Positions 9,250-18,968 of a stretch of 64,000 nt of DNA are shown here, one piece after another. The stretch lies in NCBI RefSeq assembly GCF_023276375.1, contig NZ_JALLPK010000002.1, forward strand, positions 62,001 through 126,000, read 5' to 3'. A program made the position numbers and the translations under genes. Source of the DNA: Halocatena marina (lineage in GTDB: Archaea > Halobacteriota > Halobacteria > Halobacteriales > Haloarculaceae). Below the pieces are notes generated by a model. It made no database searches and was not told where the DNA came from. It saw only the letters and a program-made list of their open reading frames with translations. Position 1 is the stretch's first letter, and each line of letters opens with the position of its first letter.

Positions 9250-11048
9250 CATTCTTCAAAGATCTATTTTATATCTATAATTATGAAATTATATAATCAT
9301 TTTCTTGAATGCCATAGTGAGTGAGTCCAGCGTCACTGGTTACATAGTGTCCACACTGGTCTGGTGTTTGATTTATACATTACTATTCACATCTACATAC
9401 TGCATATATCCATAAGTTATAGAAATATTCGGCTGTCCCTCTATGTGGGACAGACCCATCGTTTAAATTCTCAACTGTGGTAGATGATATTCTTAGATCG
9501 GATTATGACTTTTGGATGGTCTTTACTTCAATATTTTTCCTCGACTGGTTCCAATAGATTTGATTCGTTTGCTGAAACTAATATACACCGTTAGTAATGG
9601 TTGAAGAATTACAAATTGAATCTTTGCAGCAACCGTATATTGCACACACTCAGTTAAGTATAAAAACATTCATCCTCATAGTATACTGTGAGTAGTTCAT
9701 CAATGAGTGATATGGTGTTCTTCTATGTGGAATACGAATAGATTTTTCAGAATCGCACGTGTGAGTCTACTTTCGTATTTAGAAATTCATAATTATAGCA
9801 AATAATCATTCATATATACGAATATTGTCTGTATTCGTCGAAGCGCCTGTGTCTTTTGTAGTGGTGGAGTTGATAGATCAGATATACTATCCCACATACC
9901 GGAACACTATGGTTTCACAGTTGAATCATAGAATCCTTCGATCTCGGTAAACGTGATACGGAAAAACTGTACTTTCGGAAGGGTCGGTCATTGATTCTCA
10001 TCCGTGATTCTCATTAAGGTTTGAATCGGTGCCGTTGATAGACAACCCCATCGTCATCGCTTTCCGTGGAGCTGGCATGCATCGGTATCCATCTACTGAG
10101 CAATGAAATACCCGTTTTCGAAGCCACCCATCGTACCGTATTCTGCAGTTGGGAGTATCTCTCTGCACGCTCCATCCATAATCGGTAGGCCTACGCATTA
10201 CTAACGTACGGATGTAATGTTAATATGATCTAACATAATGTGCGCTATTGGCCTCTATCAACCACGAGGTTCAGATTTTGTGTTCGATATAAGACATATT
10301 GAGTACAAACACTGGGACGAATTGTAGAGTGCTTAGGACAAAATATACACAACATCGTTTGTCAGAAAATACACTGATATGACATTGTATATCATGTGTA
10401 GCTAACGAGTACGGAACAATTCGAGGCTCCCCTGAATTGCCGTACACCTACTCAAAAAGGTAGCGACAAGGAAAAATAGAACTCGATATCGCTTTGACCT
10501 CCGGATATTCCTTATTCAATGATATCTACAACCGTAATCAAGATTCACAACGGAACCAAACTCCTTTACGGTACTACTATTGTAATGTCTAATCATCCTA
10601 CGAATGCGAGGAATTTATTGTTTAATAATACTGGAGAAGTTATTGTTTTACGCTTCTCAGTCCCGTGTATCAGCCTGATATCGTAGTTACTGCCGTGTCA
10701 TTCCCAATCATTACATGTTCCACATTGTTGTTAGTGCAGTCAATATTACTCGATATAACCAAACGGAGTCATCGATGTAGAATCTGCATCAGACAGGTTC
10801 AAACAATAGAAGATTGTCACTCTTTACCCTAAATATTGGTTTACAATACAATTAACACAGGATTTTGTAGACATCACCATCAGAACATTACGACGCTGAC
10901 TACTAGAGTCATTCAGTTATTCAGACTATCAGTCGATATTGCTGATGATTAGTCCAACTCTTCTAACCGAACCAGTATAGTTGGGATAGTAGTAGTGAAA
11001 GGATGGACAAGAGTAGTATATCCCTCTGAATGAATTGAACAGCTATTC
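9250..11048. other. 1.8-kb AT-rich gene desert
   Basis: I find no convincing gene here on either strand. The longest open frame (minus, 9998-10198, 66 codons) has no recognisable protein character. The stretch is AT-rich, without a visible tRNA, transposase fragment or repeat array. It separates the AT-rich uronate module from the GC-richer deoxyhexose module and may be an old recombination junction. Confidence 0.5.
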
Positions 11049-11816
11049 TCAGGTGTAGTTAATGTTAAGCTCTATCATATTTGCGGCATTCTTAAGCTTC
11101 TCTGGTAGCTCGGTCTGGTAGTAGTCTCCTTGGAGCCGACTCATTGGTCCAGAAATACTGATGGCTCCCTTGACCTCATCGTTCTTATCGATGATCGGAA
11201 TCGCAACACAACGAAGTCCTTTGAGGCGCTCTTCTTCATCGAATGCGAGACCGGTCTCTCGGACACGGTCCAATCGATCAAGGAGTGCATTGCGGTCCGT
11301 AATCGTATTTTCCGTCGTTTGAGGGAGTCCGTGTTGTTCGATAATTTCGTTGACCCGCTCACGCGGCAAGTGTGCTAATATGGCTAATCCGAGCGCCGTG
11401 TTGTGGAGATAGACGCGATGGCCAATATAGGAATCCGATGTGACCGCTTGCTCTCCGTTCGCCCGATAGAGGTAAATCCCACGACCGTGTTCTTCGACTA
11501 GTAAATTCGCCATCTCACCAGACTCAACTGCGAGCTTTGTTACCTCGTCTTTCGAACTCTGATACAGGCGCTTTTTGTGACGTGCGTATCCACCGAGGTC
11601 GAGTAGTCGCAGACCGAGTCGGTATGTGCCTTCTTCATTGATGATGTATCCCTCGTGTTCGAGTGTATTTAGGTAGTTGTGGATACTGCTCTTTGAGAGC
11701 GGGAATTCGTCTGTCAACTCTGCTGCTGTTACTTTGTCTCTCTCTTTTATGACTTCCAACATTTGGAATGTGGTTCGGGCGGACTTAATCATCGTTTTAT
11801 CGGTTAATCCATCCAT
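11049..11816 (-). CDS. IclR-family transcriptional regulator
   Basis: This 255-residue DNA-binding protein has an N-terminal winged helix (FQMLEVIKERDKVTAAELTDEFPLSKSSIHNYLNTLEHEGYI split over about residues 17-60) and a C-terminal IclR effector domain (GRGIYLYRANGEQAV, then LRCVAIPI and GAISISGP). IclR proteins bind a small metabolite and switch catabolic operons. It is transcribed divergently from the Gfo/Idh/MocA gene and heads the deoxyhexose locus, so it probably controls that locus and itself. Its closest relative here is the IclR at 35095-35862, which shares long identical stretches (LSKSSIHNYL, YRxGLRLLDLGG, RGIYL, SYIGxRVYLHNTALG). Confidence 0.93.
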   Translation of the reverse strand: MDGLTDKTMIKSARTTFQMLEVIKERDKVTAAELTDEFPLSKSSIHNYLNTLEHEGYIINEEGTYRLGLRLLDLGGYARHKKRLYQSSKDEVTKLAVESGEMANLLVEEHGRGIYLYRANGEQAVTSDSYIGHRVYLHNTALGLAILAHLPRERVNEIIEQHGLPQTTENTITDRNALLDRLDRVRETGLAFDEEERLKGLRCVAIPIIDKNDEVKGAISISGPMSRLQGDYYQTELPEKLKNAANMIELNINYT

Positions 11817-11837
11817 GAATATGGTATGGTTGGCCAG

Positions 11838-11847
11838 TTATCTTAAA
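11838..11847 (-). promoter_or_regulatory. TATA-like box for the IclR gene
   Basis: TTTAAGATAA on the minus strand is centred about 26 bases upstream of the ATG at 11816. Confidence 0.45.
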
Positions 11848-11920
11848 TCTTTGTCCAGCTATCTGGTTCGACTGTAATCCAAGTTCATCACCTCGATCGT
11901 GGTCTAGGTGAAATAGTTTG

Positions 11921-11941
11921 TATCAAGACGCAATCTTGATA
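11921..11941. promoter_or_regulatory. Perfect inverted repeat, candidate operator
   Basis: Arms TATCAAGA and TCTTGATA (8 bases each) flank a 5-base spacer CGCAA. The repeat lies in the divergent region between the IclR gene and the Gfo/Idh/MocA gene and ends about 35 bases before the ATG at 11976, where a transcription factor could block or recruit basal factors. It is a candidate site for the adjacent IclR protein. I did not find a second copy in the window. Confidence 0.45.
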
Positions 11942-11975
11942 ACAGCTCCTACAAAACGCTACAGTCGAATAACGC

Positions 11976-13073
11976 ATGAGTTATCGCGCAGGGATCATTG
12001 GAACAGGTGGTATTGCTGGCATGGGTATCCTCGGGATGCACGATACGGATGCCATCGGAAAAGAAAAGATTCACGCTAGTCACGCGGGTGGCTACGACGC
12101 GACGACGGAGATCGAATTGGTCGCGGTTGCGGATATCGACGAAGAGAACTTGAGAACATTTGGTGAGGCATGGGCCATTCCCTCCGACCGGCAGTACCTT
12201 AGCCACGAAGCGATGCTAAGCGAGGAAGATCTTGATGTCGTTTCGGTGTGTACACCATCGTTTCTTCACCACGAGCACGTCGTCAGTGCCGCCCAATCGG
12301 ATGCAGCTCCCGATGTTATTTGGTGTGAAAAGCCAATCGCTTCGTCGGTTTCTGACGCCGATGAAATGATCGATATCTGTGAAGAGACGAATACGGAACT
12401 CGTTGTCAACCACTCGTTCCGATTCACAGACAAACTCCAGCGACTATACACACTCCTTCAAGAAGAGCGACTACTCGGCGAAGTCAACGCCGTCTCGACC
12501 CAGTTCCGAATGGAACTGTTACGCAACTCGACCCATCTACTGGATACGCTCGTTTACCTGCTCGACTCTCATGCCGAACTAGTCAGCGGCTATATTTCTG
12601 GTGAAAACGAGGCAGTAGACTCACTCGGTGCTGATCACGAAGTCGATGACTCGGCCGGCGGTGGGTTTGCACTGATGAATGATGGGACCTTCACTACCAT
12701 CGACTGCACCATCCCACGAGCAATTTCATCGATGACACTGCAGTTCATCGGGAGCAAAGGAAAACTCTACATGAACAATGATGATGGTGAGTGGCGCTAC
12801 TGGCGGCTAGAAGACGGTGAGCACGTCGAAGAGTCTCTACCTGGTATCACCGATGCGTGGACGTGGGAGGATGATTACCAAAATGCGTTTGCCAACGCTG
12901 CCAGACATATTCAGTCACTGCTCAAGGGGAACGCAACGAACAGGTCTACAGGCCGTGAAGCACTGCGTTCACTTGAGATCATCATTGGTTTCTACGTCTC
13001 TCACTACACCGGAAGTCAGGTCGATATTCCGTTAAATCGTCCACTCCGCCGTGTCGATATCACGTCTTGGTGA
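11976..13073 (+). CDS. Gfo/Idh/MocA-family sugar oxidoreductase (paralogue 1)
   Basis: This 365-residue NAD(P)-dependent dehydrogenase has an N-terminal Rossmann fold with GTGGIAGMG (residues 9-17), VAVADIDEE at the second strand, and the family hallmark E118-K119-P120 (WCEKPIAS) carrying the lysine that helps catalysis. A C-terminal beta-sheet substrate domain follows. Such enzymes oxidise sugars, inositols or sugar acids, or reduce keto-sugars. It opens the deoxyhexose module, divergent from the IclR gene. Its paralogue at 49193-50290 has exactly the same length and near-identical first 50 residues, and sits next to the second ABC system. The sugar position oxidised cannot be told from sequence. 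Confidence 0.9.
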   Translation: MSYRAGIIGTGGIAGMGILGMHDTDAIGKEKIHASHAGGYDATTEIELVAVADIDEENLRTFGEAWAIPSDRQYLSHEAMLSEEDLDVVSVCTPSFLHHEHVVSAAQSDAAPDVIWCEKPIASSVSDADEMIDICEETNTELVVNHSFRFTDKLQRLYTLLQEERLLGEVNAVSTQFRMELLRNSTHLLDTLVYLLDSHAELVSGYISGENEAVDSLGADHEVDDSAGGGFALMNDGTFTTIDCTIPRAISSMTLQFIGSKGKLYMNNDDGEWRYWRLEDGEHVEESLPGITDAWTWEDDYQNAFANAARHIQSLLKGNATNRSTGREALRSLEIIIGFYVSHYTGSQVDIPLNRPLRRVDITSW

Positions 13074-13122
13074 ATCAGCGATCAGTTAGCTGCTGGAATA
13101 AAGATGGTGTCGCTAAAGGGCG

Positions 13123-14298
13123 TTAGTCGTAAATGTGGACGCTACCAGTTTGGTTGGCGTTGATGTAGTCCCAGTCGTAGTCGACACCGAGACCGGGGCC
13201 ATCGGGCACCGTGACCATCCCATCGTCGTCGATGGTGTCAATCATATCTGAATACGCCCCATCGTACACTGGCGGTTGGGTGTTCGGACAGTCAGGATGG
13301 ACCAGTGCGAGTTCATAGTAGTTAGTGTTGCGGATTGCAGCGATACACTGACGTTGGGCGGGCCCGGGTGCGTGAAATTCGACGTCAAGACCGAATCCTT
13401 CGGCAACTTTCGCTCGCTTCATCGCGCCAGTGATACCTGCATCATACTCCGGGTCAGCCCGCAGGAAATCCGTCGCTTCGTTGGCTATGAAGTCCGTGGC
13501 TGGCTCCAATCCGCGAACATGCTCAGTCTGGAGAATTGGTGTGTCGATTCGCTGACGAAGCTTTCGGTGGGCGTGCTGGGAGACGCCACCATCACGGAAT
13601 GGGTCCTCGTACCAGTAGAAACCAGCCTCATCGAGCGCGCGACCGAGTGTGAGCGCGTCGCCGAACGTCTCCAGTTCACAGGCCGGGTCATGCATTAGAT
13701 CCATCGTATCGCCGACGCGTTCACCCAGCAGGAGTGCAGTTTCTACTTCTCGGTCGAGGTCGCGAGACCCTTCGCTTCCACCCCAACCGTGGATCTTGAA
13801 TGCTCGATATCCCATCTCGTGACATTCCTCGGCGAACGCGGCGAACGATTCGGGCGAGTCCAAGCCACCGTTCTCGTCGCCATGGTAGGTTGAGGCGTAG
13901 GCGGGGAATTTCGTGCGGTACGTGCCGAGAAGTTCGTGAATGGGTGCATCATAGTACTTGCCGGCAAAGTCCCATAGCGCGATGTCGATAGGACCGATTC
14001 CCATCCGATCGTACTTGCGCAATGCGCGCTTGATCTCACTCCAGTGTTTCTCGCGCTCAAGCGGGTTCTTTCCCACAAGGTAATCCGCGAACATGTTAAT
14101 TTGGGCCGCGCTAGGAGAATTGCCACCAACGTATTCTCCTGTGATACCCGCATCCGTGTGAACGGTCAAAGCAAACAGCTTGCGCTCTGTGACTTCCCCC
14201 GGGTCATACACGAGGTTGAATCCGTGCTGGTCAGTGCCGACGTCGTCTATCGGGTAGGCAAACTCCACCGACTCGATTTTCGTAATTTTCGGTGCCAC
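13123..14298 (-). CDS. Enolase-superfamily acid-sugar dehydratase (mandelate racemase-like)
   Basis: This 391-residue cytoplasmic enzyme has the N-terminal capping domain and a C-terminal barrel of the mandelate racemase subgroup. Likely metal ligands are D204 (MHDPACE), E231 (WYEDPF) and E259 (QTEHVRG). The base motif on the second strand is K168-x-H170 (KIHGWGG) where many members have KxK, and H309 (EFHAPG) with an upstream Asp near 282-286 would be the opposite His-Asp base pair. Such enzymes dehydrate aldonic acids to 2-keto-3-deoxy acids. Beside a fuconolactonase-like protein and alpha-fucosidase, L-fuconate or a related 6-deoxyaldonate is the most likely substrate. It is convergent with the Gfo/Idh/MocA gene. 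Confidence 0.88.
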   Translation of the reverse strand: MAPKITKIESVEFAYPIDDVGTDQHGFNLVYDPGEVTERKLFALTVHTDAGITGEYVGGNSPSAAQINMFADYLVGKNPLEREKHWSEIKRALRKYDRMGIGPIDIALWDFAGKYYDAPIHELLGTYRTKFPAYASTYHGDENGGLDSPESFAAFAEECHEMGYRAFKIHGWGGSEGSRDLDREVETALLLGERVGDTMDLMHDPACELETFGDALTLGRALDEAGFYWYEDPFRDGGVSQHAHRKLRQRIDTPILQTEHVRGLEPATDFIANEATDFLRADPEYDAGITGAMKRAKVAEGFGLDVEFHAPGPAQRQCIAAIRNTNYYELALVHPDCPNTQPPVYDGAYSDMIDTIDDDGMVTVPDGPGLGVDYDWDYINANQTGSVHIYD

Positions 14299-14481
14299 AT
14301 CGAGTCTCAGTTACAGCACCGTATTAAATCTCTGTATTTCACCGCAAACGAATCGACTGACTACATCCAGTAGAAACTGTTGAAGTCAGAAGATGGATAG
14401 CATTCGACATTATCTAATATAATTTTCATATTATTTATTTACTCTTGGGAAACGTTCATTACCGTTGTATCTAAATGTGGC

Positions 14482-15924
14482 ATGACTATGATTGACGAAG
14501 AGAGAAGACGTGCTCTCAGAATGATTGGTGCGGCCGGAATGATTGGACTTGCCGGGTGCGCCGGTGACAGTGGCAACGGGTCTGGTGACAACAACTCCGA
14601 TGGTTCCAACGATGGGGGCAGCAACAATGGGAATGCGATATCGTGGTGGAATCTCGCTGTTCAAGGTTCCAGCAAAGAGGCTGCCGCAAAGCTTGAAAGC
14701 CTATTCGAGGAACAGACGGGAATCGAAGTAGAACAGACGAAGTACGAGAACACACCTTACAAATCCGCAATCTCAAATGCACTCGGGACGAACGAGGCGC
14801 CAGACGTGTTCTACATCTGGCCAGGTCCAAATCGGCTCGGCCGATACGTCAGCAATGGGAACGTCATACCACTGGATGGCATCCTTTCCGAAGAGCAACA
14901 GAGCGCATACATTCAAGATGCGCTTCTTGGGACTACGTACAAAGAGGGTGATATCCTGTCGTGGCGCGATGAAGGCGGGAAGACGTACGGAGTTCCGTAC
15001 GATGTGGCAGGCGTTCCGATCTGGTATAACAAGAACGTGCTCAATGATGCTGGCGTTGACCCAAAACGGCTTCAGCACTCGACAGACGTGACATGGAAAG
15101 AGTTCCTCAATATCTGTTCGAAGCTGACCGATGCCGGCTATACGGCGATTGAGTGTGGGAACCGAAACCGTTGGACTATCGGTCATTGGATCTCGGCGTT
15201 CATGATCAAGGCGGCTGGCGTCGATCACTATTACAACGCAGGATTCGAGTTGGAGAACGCGTCACTGACCGACAAACCATTCCAGACAGCACTCTCACGA
15301 CTCAAAAAGCTATATGATGACGGATACTTCAATCAGGATATCAACTCACTAAATAACAACGAGGCCGCAGCCCTGTTTTTCAGTGGACAGGCGGGCTTCT
15401 GGCACCAAGGGACGTGGGTCAGTGAGCTTATCTCTTCACAGGCTCCCGACGACTTCGCAGGAGTTCCCGACGCCATTGATTATATGTGGTGGCCAGCCTT
15501 CCCGGATGTGTATAAAAACAGCAAGAATGAGCGGATAAGTGTCGTGCCCAATTCGACGGTCGCCATCAGTTCTCAGGCTGCCAAACGTGGTGACAAACAT
15601 TTTGCTAACGTCAAAAAATTCGCCAGCTTCTTCGGTAGCTTGAAAGCTCAGAAAGCGTTCTTCGAAATCACCGGATCACCTGTTACACGTACTGATGTGT
15701 ATAACGACATTGAGATGTCGAAAAGTCAAAAAACAACCACTGCAACGATTGAGCAACTACAGTCCGCCGACGCAGTCGGGACGGTGTTTGACGTTGCCTA
15801 CCTACCAGAGACAACAGAGGCATTACTGTCTGGGGGTCAAAATCTGTTCACCGGTACTTCCCCATCGAAGTTGTTACAGAACGTCCAACAAACGAATCGG
15901 GAGGCGCTTTCGAACCTTGAGTGA
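14482..15924 (+). CDS. Sugar ABC transporter substrate-binding lipoprotein (SBP family 1)
   Basis: This 480-residue extracellular protein has a Tat-type arginine cluster (ERRRALRMIG) and lipobox LAGC with the modified cysteine at residue 26, then a Gly/Asn/Ser linker and a maltose-binding-protein-like body (ISWWNLAVQGSS, APDVFYIWPGPNRLG, GVPYDVAGVPIWYNKNVL). It is the first gene of a CUT1 importer: permeases follow at 15928 and 16869, and a matching ATPase at 20303. Given the cytoplasmic fucosidase downstream, the cargo may be a fucosylated oligosaccharide rather than free fucose; this is inference. Confidence 0.93.
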   Translation: MTMIDEERRRALRMIGAAGMIGLAGCAGDSGNGSGDNNSDGSNDGGSNNGNAISWWNLAVQGSSKEAAAKLESLFEEQTGIEVEQTKYENTPYKSAISNALGTNEAPDVFYIWPGPNRLGRYVSNGNVIPLDGILSEEQQSAYIQDALLGTTYKEGDILSWRDEGGKTYGVPYDVAGVPIWYNKNVLNDAGVDPKRLQHSTDVTWKEFLNICSKLTDAGYTAIECGNRNRWTIGHWISAFMIKAAGVDHYYNAGFELENASLTDKPFQTALSRLKKLYDDGYFNQDINSLNNNEAAALFFSGQAGFWHQGTWVSELISSQAPDDFAGVPDAIDYMWWPAFPDVYKNSKNERISVVPNSTVAISSQAAKRGDKHFANVKKFASFFGSLKAQKAFFEITGSPVTRTDVYNDIEMSKSQKTTTATIEQLQSADAVGTVFDVAYLPETTEALLSGGQNLFTGTSPSKLLQNVQQTNREALSNLE

Positions 15925-15927
15925 ACT

Positions 15928-16872
15928 ATGAGCACCGAAAAATCAAGGAACGACACTCGGTCCTCCGTCTCTTCAGCGCTGCGTTCAACACGAAATGCGT
16001 TCGAGAATCATCCGCACTGGCTGTTCCTCTTACCTGCGCTCCTGATTTATCTCCCATTTCTGGTACTACCTGCGCTGGGTATCTTCGGACTGAGTACCTT
16101 CCAGTGGTCTGGCTTGGGCACCATGTCGTTCAACGGTGTCGAGAACTTCGTTGCGACCGTCTCAGACCCCATCGTCAGCACATCGTTGTGGCACAACGTG
16201 AAGATCGCTTTCTGGAGTCTCATCCTGCAAGCGGGCATTGGATTGGTACTGGCACTCGCAATCTATCGGTTTTCAGATCGCTTTCGACAGTTCTTCCAGG
16301 CCGTGTATCTGCTTCCGATGACGCTCATGGCGGTAGCCGTCTCAATGATTTGGGGATATATGTATAACCCATCCTATGGTATTCTGAACTCTGTTATCCA
16401 AGAGATCGGCATTGACTGGAACCCGCTATGGCTGGGCAGTCAGAGCCTTGCATTATACGCCATCATCATTGTCGCGACGTGGCAGTGGACAGGATTCCGC
16501 GTTGTGCTCTGGCTCGCTGGACTCGACAGTATCGACGAGAGTTTGCTTGAGGCGGCACGTATGGATGGTGCAGGTCCTCTACAGCGGTTTCGTTATATTA
16601 CGCTGCCGCTTCTCAAGCCGGTGGCCATCTTCATCTCCATCTACACTATTATCGGTTCGTTCAATTCGTTCGTATACATTTGGGTAATGACTCGGGGTGG
16701 TCCCGGACACGCGAGCGAAGTAATGGTCACGTGGATTTACAAAAACGCATTTCTTCAGTCGAACTTCGGTCAGGCTGCGGCCATCAGCGTTCTCCTGTTC
16801 GTTATCGTCCTCGTCCTTTCATTACTGAATATGCGCCTCGGTGATCGTGAAGCTGGAGGTGTAAATCCATGA
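15928..16872 (+). CDS. Sugar ABC transporter permease, MalF/UgpA-type
   Basis: This 314-residue inner-membrane protein has six predicted helices, the first at LFLLPALLIYLPFLVLPALG, and the cytoplasmic EAA loop (EAARMDGAGPLQRFRYITLP) that docks on the ATPase. The start lies 3 bases after the stop of the binding-protein gene, and its 3' end overlaps the next permease by ATGA, so the three genes form one operon. Confidence 0.94.
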   Translation: MSTEKSRNDTRSSVSSALRSTRNAFENHPHWLFLLPALLIYLPFLVLPALGIFGLSTFQWSGLGTMSFNGVENFVATVSDPIVSTSLWHNVKIAFWSLILQAGIGLVLALAIYRFSDRFRQFFQAVYLLPMTLMAVAVSMIWGYMYNPSYGILNSVIQEIGIDWNPLWLGSQSLALYAIIIVATWQWTGFRVVLWLAGLDSIDESLLEAARMDGAGPLQRFRYITLPLLKPVAIFISIYTIIGSFNSFVYIWVMTRGGPGHASEVMVTWIYKNAFLQSNFGQAAAISVLLFVIVLVLSLLNMRLGDREAGGVNP

Positions 16873-17732
16873 GTGTGAACACCGACTATCAGGAAACAGT
16901 TCGAGAGGTCATCGTCGAGCTGTTCGAAAATCTCTCGGCCCTGCTTGTGTTTATTGTCGCTGGTGTATTCCTCGTCCCGATACTGCTATTGCTCGTCACG
17001 AGCGTCAAATCGAAGACTGAAATCTTCACGGATCCACTGGCGCTACCTCAGGAATTGCAGGTTGAAAATTACGCCAACGCCTGGACGACCGGCGGGTTCG
17101 ACCACTATTTCATGAACAGCGTCATCGTTGTCTCTGTTGCTCTTGTGCTGATCCTGTTGTTGTCGAGTCTTGCAGCGTACGCACTTGTCCAGTTCGATTT
17201 TCCGGCTGACGATTTCCTGCTAGTGTTCTTTCTGGCAGGATTTATGATCCCACCACAGGTGTTGCTTGTTCCGCTCTATACGATCATGAACGCGTTGAAC
17301 TTGTTGAATACGTACTTCAGCCTCATCTTCGCATACGTTGCGTTCGGGCTTCCATTCTCGGTGTTCCTGTTGCGGCAGTTCTTCGTCACGATTCCGGATA
17401 CATACGCCGAAGCCGCGCGTATGGATGGTTGTACCGAACTTCAGGTATTCTTTCGAATTTATCTGCCACTATCGATGCCAGCACTGGCTGCTGTCGCTAT
17501 TTACCAATTCGTTTTTCTTTGGAACGAGTTCCTATATGCGATTATCTTCATCACGGACGATGCGAAACGGACCCTACCAGCCGGTCTTATGGCCTTTCAG
17601 GGCCAGTACGCCGGTGATTGGGCGCAACTCGCCGCAGGGATCGTTATCGCTGTGACACCCACGGTGATCTTCTTCTTACTATTCCAACGACAGTTCATGC
17701 GCGGTATCTCGATGGGGACAACGAAGGGATAG
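16869..17732 (+). CDS. Sugar ABC transporter permease, MalG/UgpE-type
   Basis: This 287-residue membrane partner of the preceding permease has six predicted helices and the EAA loop EAARMDGCTELQVFFRIYLP. Its start codon overlaps the stop of the MalF-type gene (ATGA), a sign of coupled translation. It completes the channel of the CUT1 importer. Confidence 0.94.
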   Translation: MSVNTDYQETVREVIVELFENLSALLVFIVAGVFLVPILLLLVTSVKSKTEIFTDPLALPQELQVENYANAWTTGGFDHYFMNSVIVVSVALVLILLLSSLAAYALVQFDFPADDFLLVFFLAGFMIPPQVLLVPLYTIMNALNLLNTYFSLIFAYVAFGLPFSVFLLRQFFVTIPDTYAEAARMDGCTELQVFFRIYLPLSMPALAAVAIYQFVFLWNEFLYAIIFITDDAKRTLPAGLMAFQGQYAGDWAQLAAGIVIAVTPTVIFFLLFQRQFMRGISMGTTKG

Positions 17733-17794
17733 ATCGACGTCGTCCCGTTTTCGACACTTTCCACCTTCATCGTCCATAGATTATAGGACTCGGA

Positions 17795-17941
17795 ATGACT
17801 ATCGAGACCAATCAACATGATCTGAATATGGATTCACACTCCTCGAGCTATCGTATCGAGTACAAACAGCAGTACGAATCGAATCCTCAAGATGCAACGC
17901 GTGAGGAAGTCTTAGAAAAGCTCTCTACAACGGTTATCTGA
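17795..17941 (+). CDS. Possible small protein or gene remnant, unrecognised
   Basis: A 48-codon frame starts with MTIETNQHDLNMDSHS and ends in EEVLEKLSTTVI. Its charged, coiled-coil-like composition is more protein-like than most short frames nearby, but I do not recognise it. It could be a small protein or the beginning of a broken gene. It lies between the permease and the SDR gene on the operon strand. Confidence 0.25.
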   Translation: MTIETNQHDLNMDSHSSSYRIEYKQQYESNPQDATREEVLEKLSTTVI

Positions 17942-18157
17942 TGGCTACAGTGTGACTGAACGTTGGACTGTTCCCTGACGGTCGGCTCGATCGTAAGAAC
18001 GGTGAGACGCATCGTGCGATCGGCAACCGTATCGCACGAGAGGGATGTCCCGACTGAGTGGACATCGTTTCCACAGATAGCTGTCTCACTTCCTATTATG
18101 ATCGCTCCCAACCAGTTGCACCGGTGGATTCTTAGAGACGCACCTTGTGCTACCGGT

Positions 18158-18964
18158 ATGGTCGGTCATACTACATTCGACTACAGCGGTGAATCAGCAA
18201 TCGTTACCGGCTCAACGAAGGGAATTGGTCGTGGCATCGCAGAAGGACTAGCCGACGCTGGCGCGAACGTCGTCATCAATTCTCGGACGGAAACAGACGT
18301 AACCGCAGTTGCCGAGGAACTTGACGAACAAAGCAAGGGCGAAGTAATTGGAATCACGGCGAATATGGCTACCCTCAACGAAATCGAGAATCTCGTTGAA
18401 ACAGCGATTGACGCGTTCGGCGAGATCGACCTACTGGTCAACAACGCCGCGGTCTGGCCCCGCGAAAAGTCACTCGTTGAGGCACCGATTGAGGACTGGA
18501 ATTTTGCTATGGATGTGAACGTCAGGGCGCAGTATTACACCGCGAAACTCGTCGCAGCCCACATGATCGAACAGGGCATCGAGGGCTCAATTATCAATCA
18601 CACTAGTCAGACCGGTGATCGACGAACAGGTCGCCGTGGCTTCTACGGCATCTCGAAGACCGCGATTAACGGACTCACCTGGCGAATGGCCCACGAACTC
18701 GCAGATCACGGTATCCGAATGAACGCGATCTCGACAGACGTGACCGAGACGTACCAACTACGCTATGAAGCTGAGATGATCGCCGAGGACGATCCAAATC
18801 GGACCCCTGAGGATGTGCTCAGAGAGTGGGGTGCGGCGCGTCCACTCGGTCGACTCGGCCTGCCCGAAGACCTCTCGAATGCGGTGCTGTATCTCGCGAG
18901 TGATGCGGCGTCCTACGTCGTTGGCACGATCCTCCGGGTTAGCGGTGGCGGTAATTTGGAGTGA
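18158..18964 (+). CDS. Classical short-chain dehydrogenase (L-fucose / 2-keto-3-deoxy-L-fuconate dehydrogenase candidate)
   Basis: The 268-residue enzyme is taken from the ATG at 18158; the open frame extends 65 codons further upstream but that stretch is Arg/Cys-rich and unlike SDRs, while the family start (FDYSGESAIVTG) follows this ATG directly. It has the cofactor motif TGSTKGIGRG (about 18-27), NNAA, and catalytic Y163-x3-K167 (YGISK). It ends with a VVGTILRVSGGGN segment typical of the family. In fucose pathways SDRs serve either as L-fucose dehydrogenase (sugar to lactone) or as 2-keto-3-deoxy-L-fuconate dehydrogenase; the adjacent lactonase-like gene starts 4 bases after its stop, which makes the first or a paired role attractive. 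Confidence 0.9.
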   Translation: MVGHTTFDYSGESAIVTGSTKGIGRGIAEGLADAGANVVINSRTETDVTAVAEELDEQSKGEVIGITANMATLNEIENLVETAIDAFGEIDLLVNNAAVWPREKSLVEAPIEDWNFAMDVNVRAQYYTAKLVAAHMIEQGIEGSIINHTSQTGDRRTGRRGFYGISKTAINGLTWRMAHELADHGIRMNAISTDVTETYQLRYEAEMIAEDDPNRTPEDVLREWGAARPLGRLGLPEDLSNAVLYLASDAASYVVGTILRVSGGGNLE

Positions 18965-18968
18965 TTCG

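Noticed and set aside
9998..10198. 66-codon minus-strand frame in the first gene desert
   Set aside because: No TATA box at the right distance, no recognisable domain, and odd composition rich in Arg, Cys and Trp.
17963..18157. N-terminal extension of the SDR gene
   Set aside because: The 65 extra codons are Arg-rich and unlike SDRs, while the family N-terminus begins right after the ATG at 18158.
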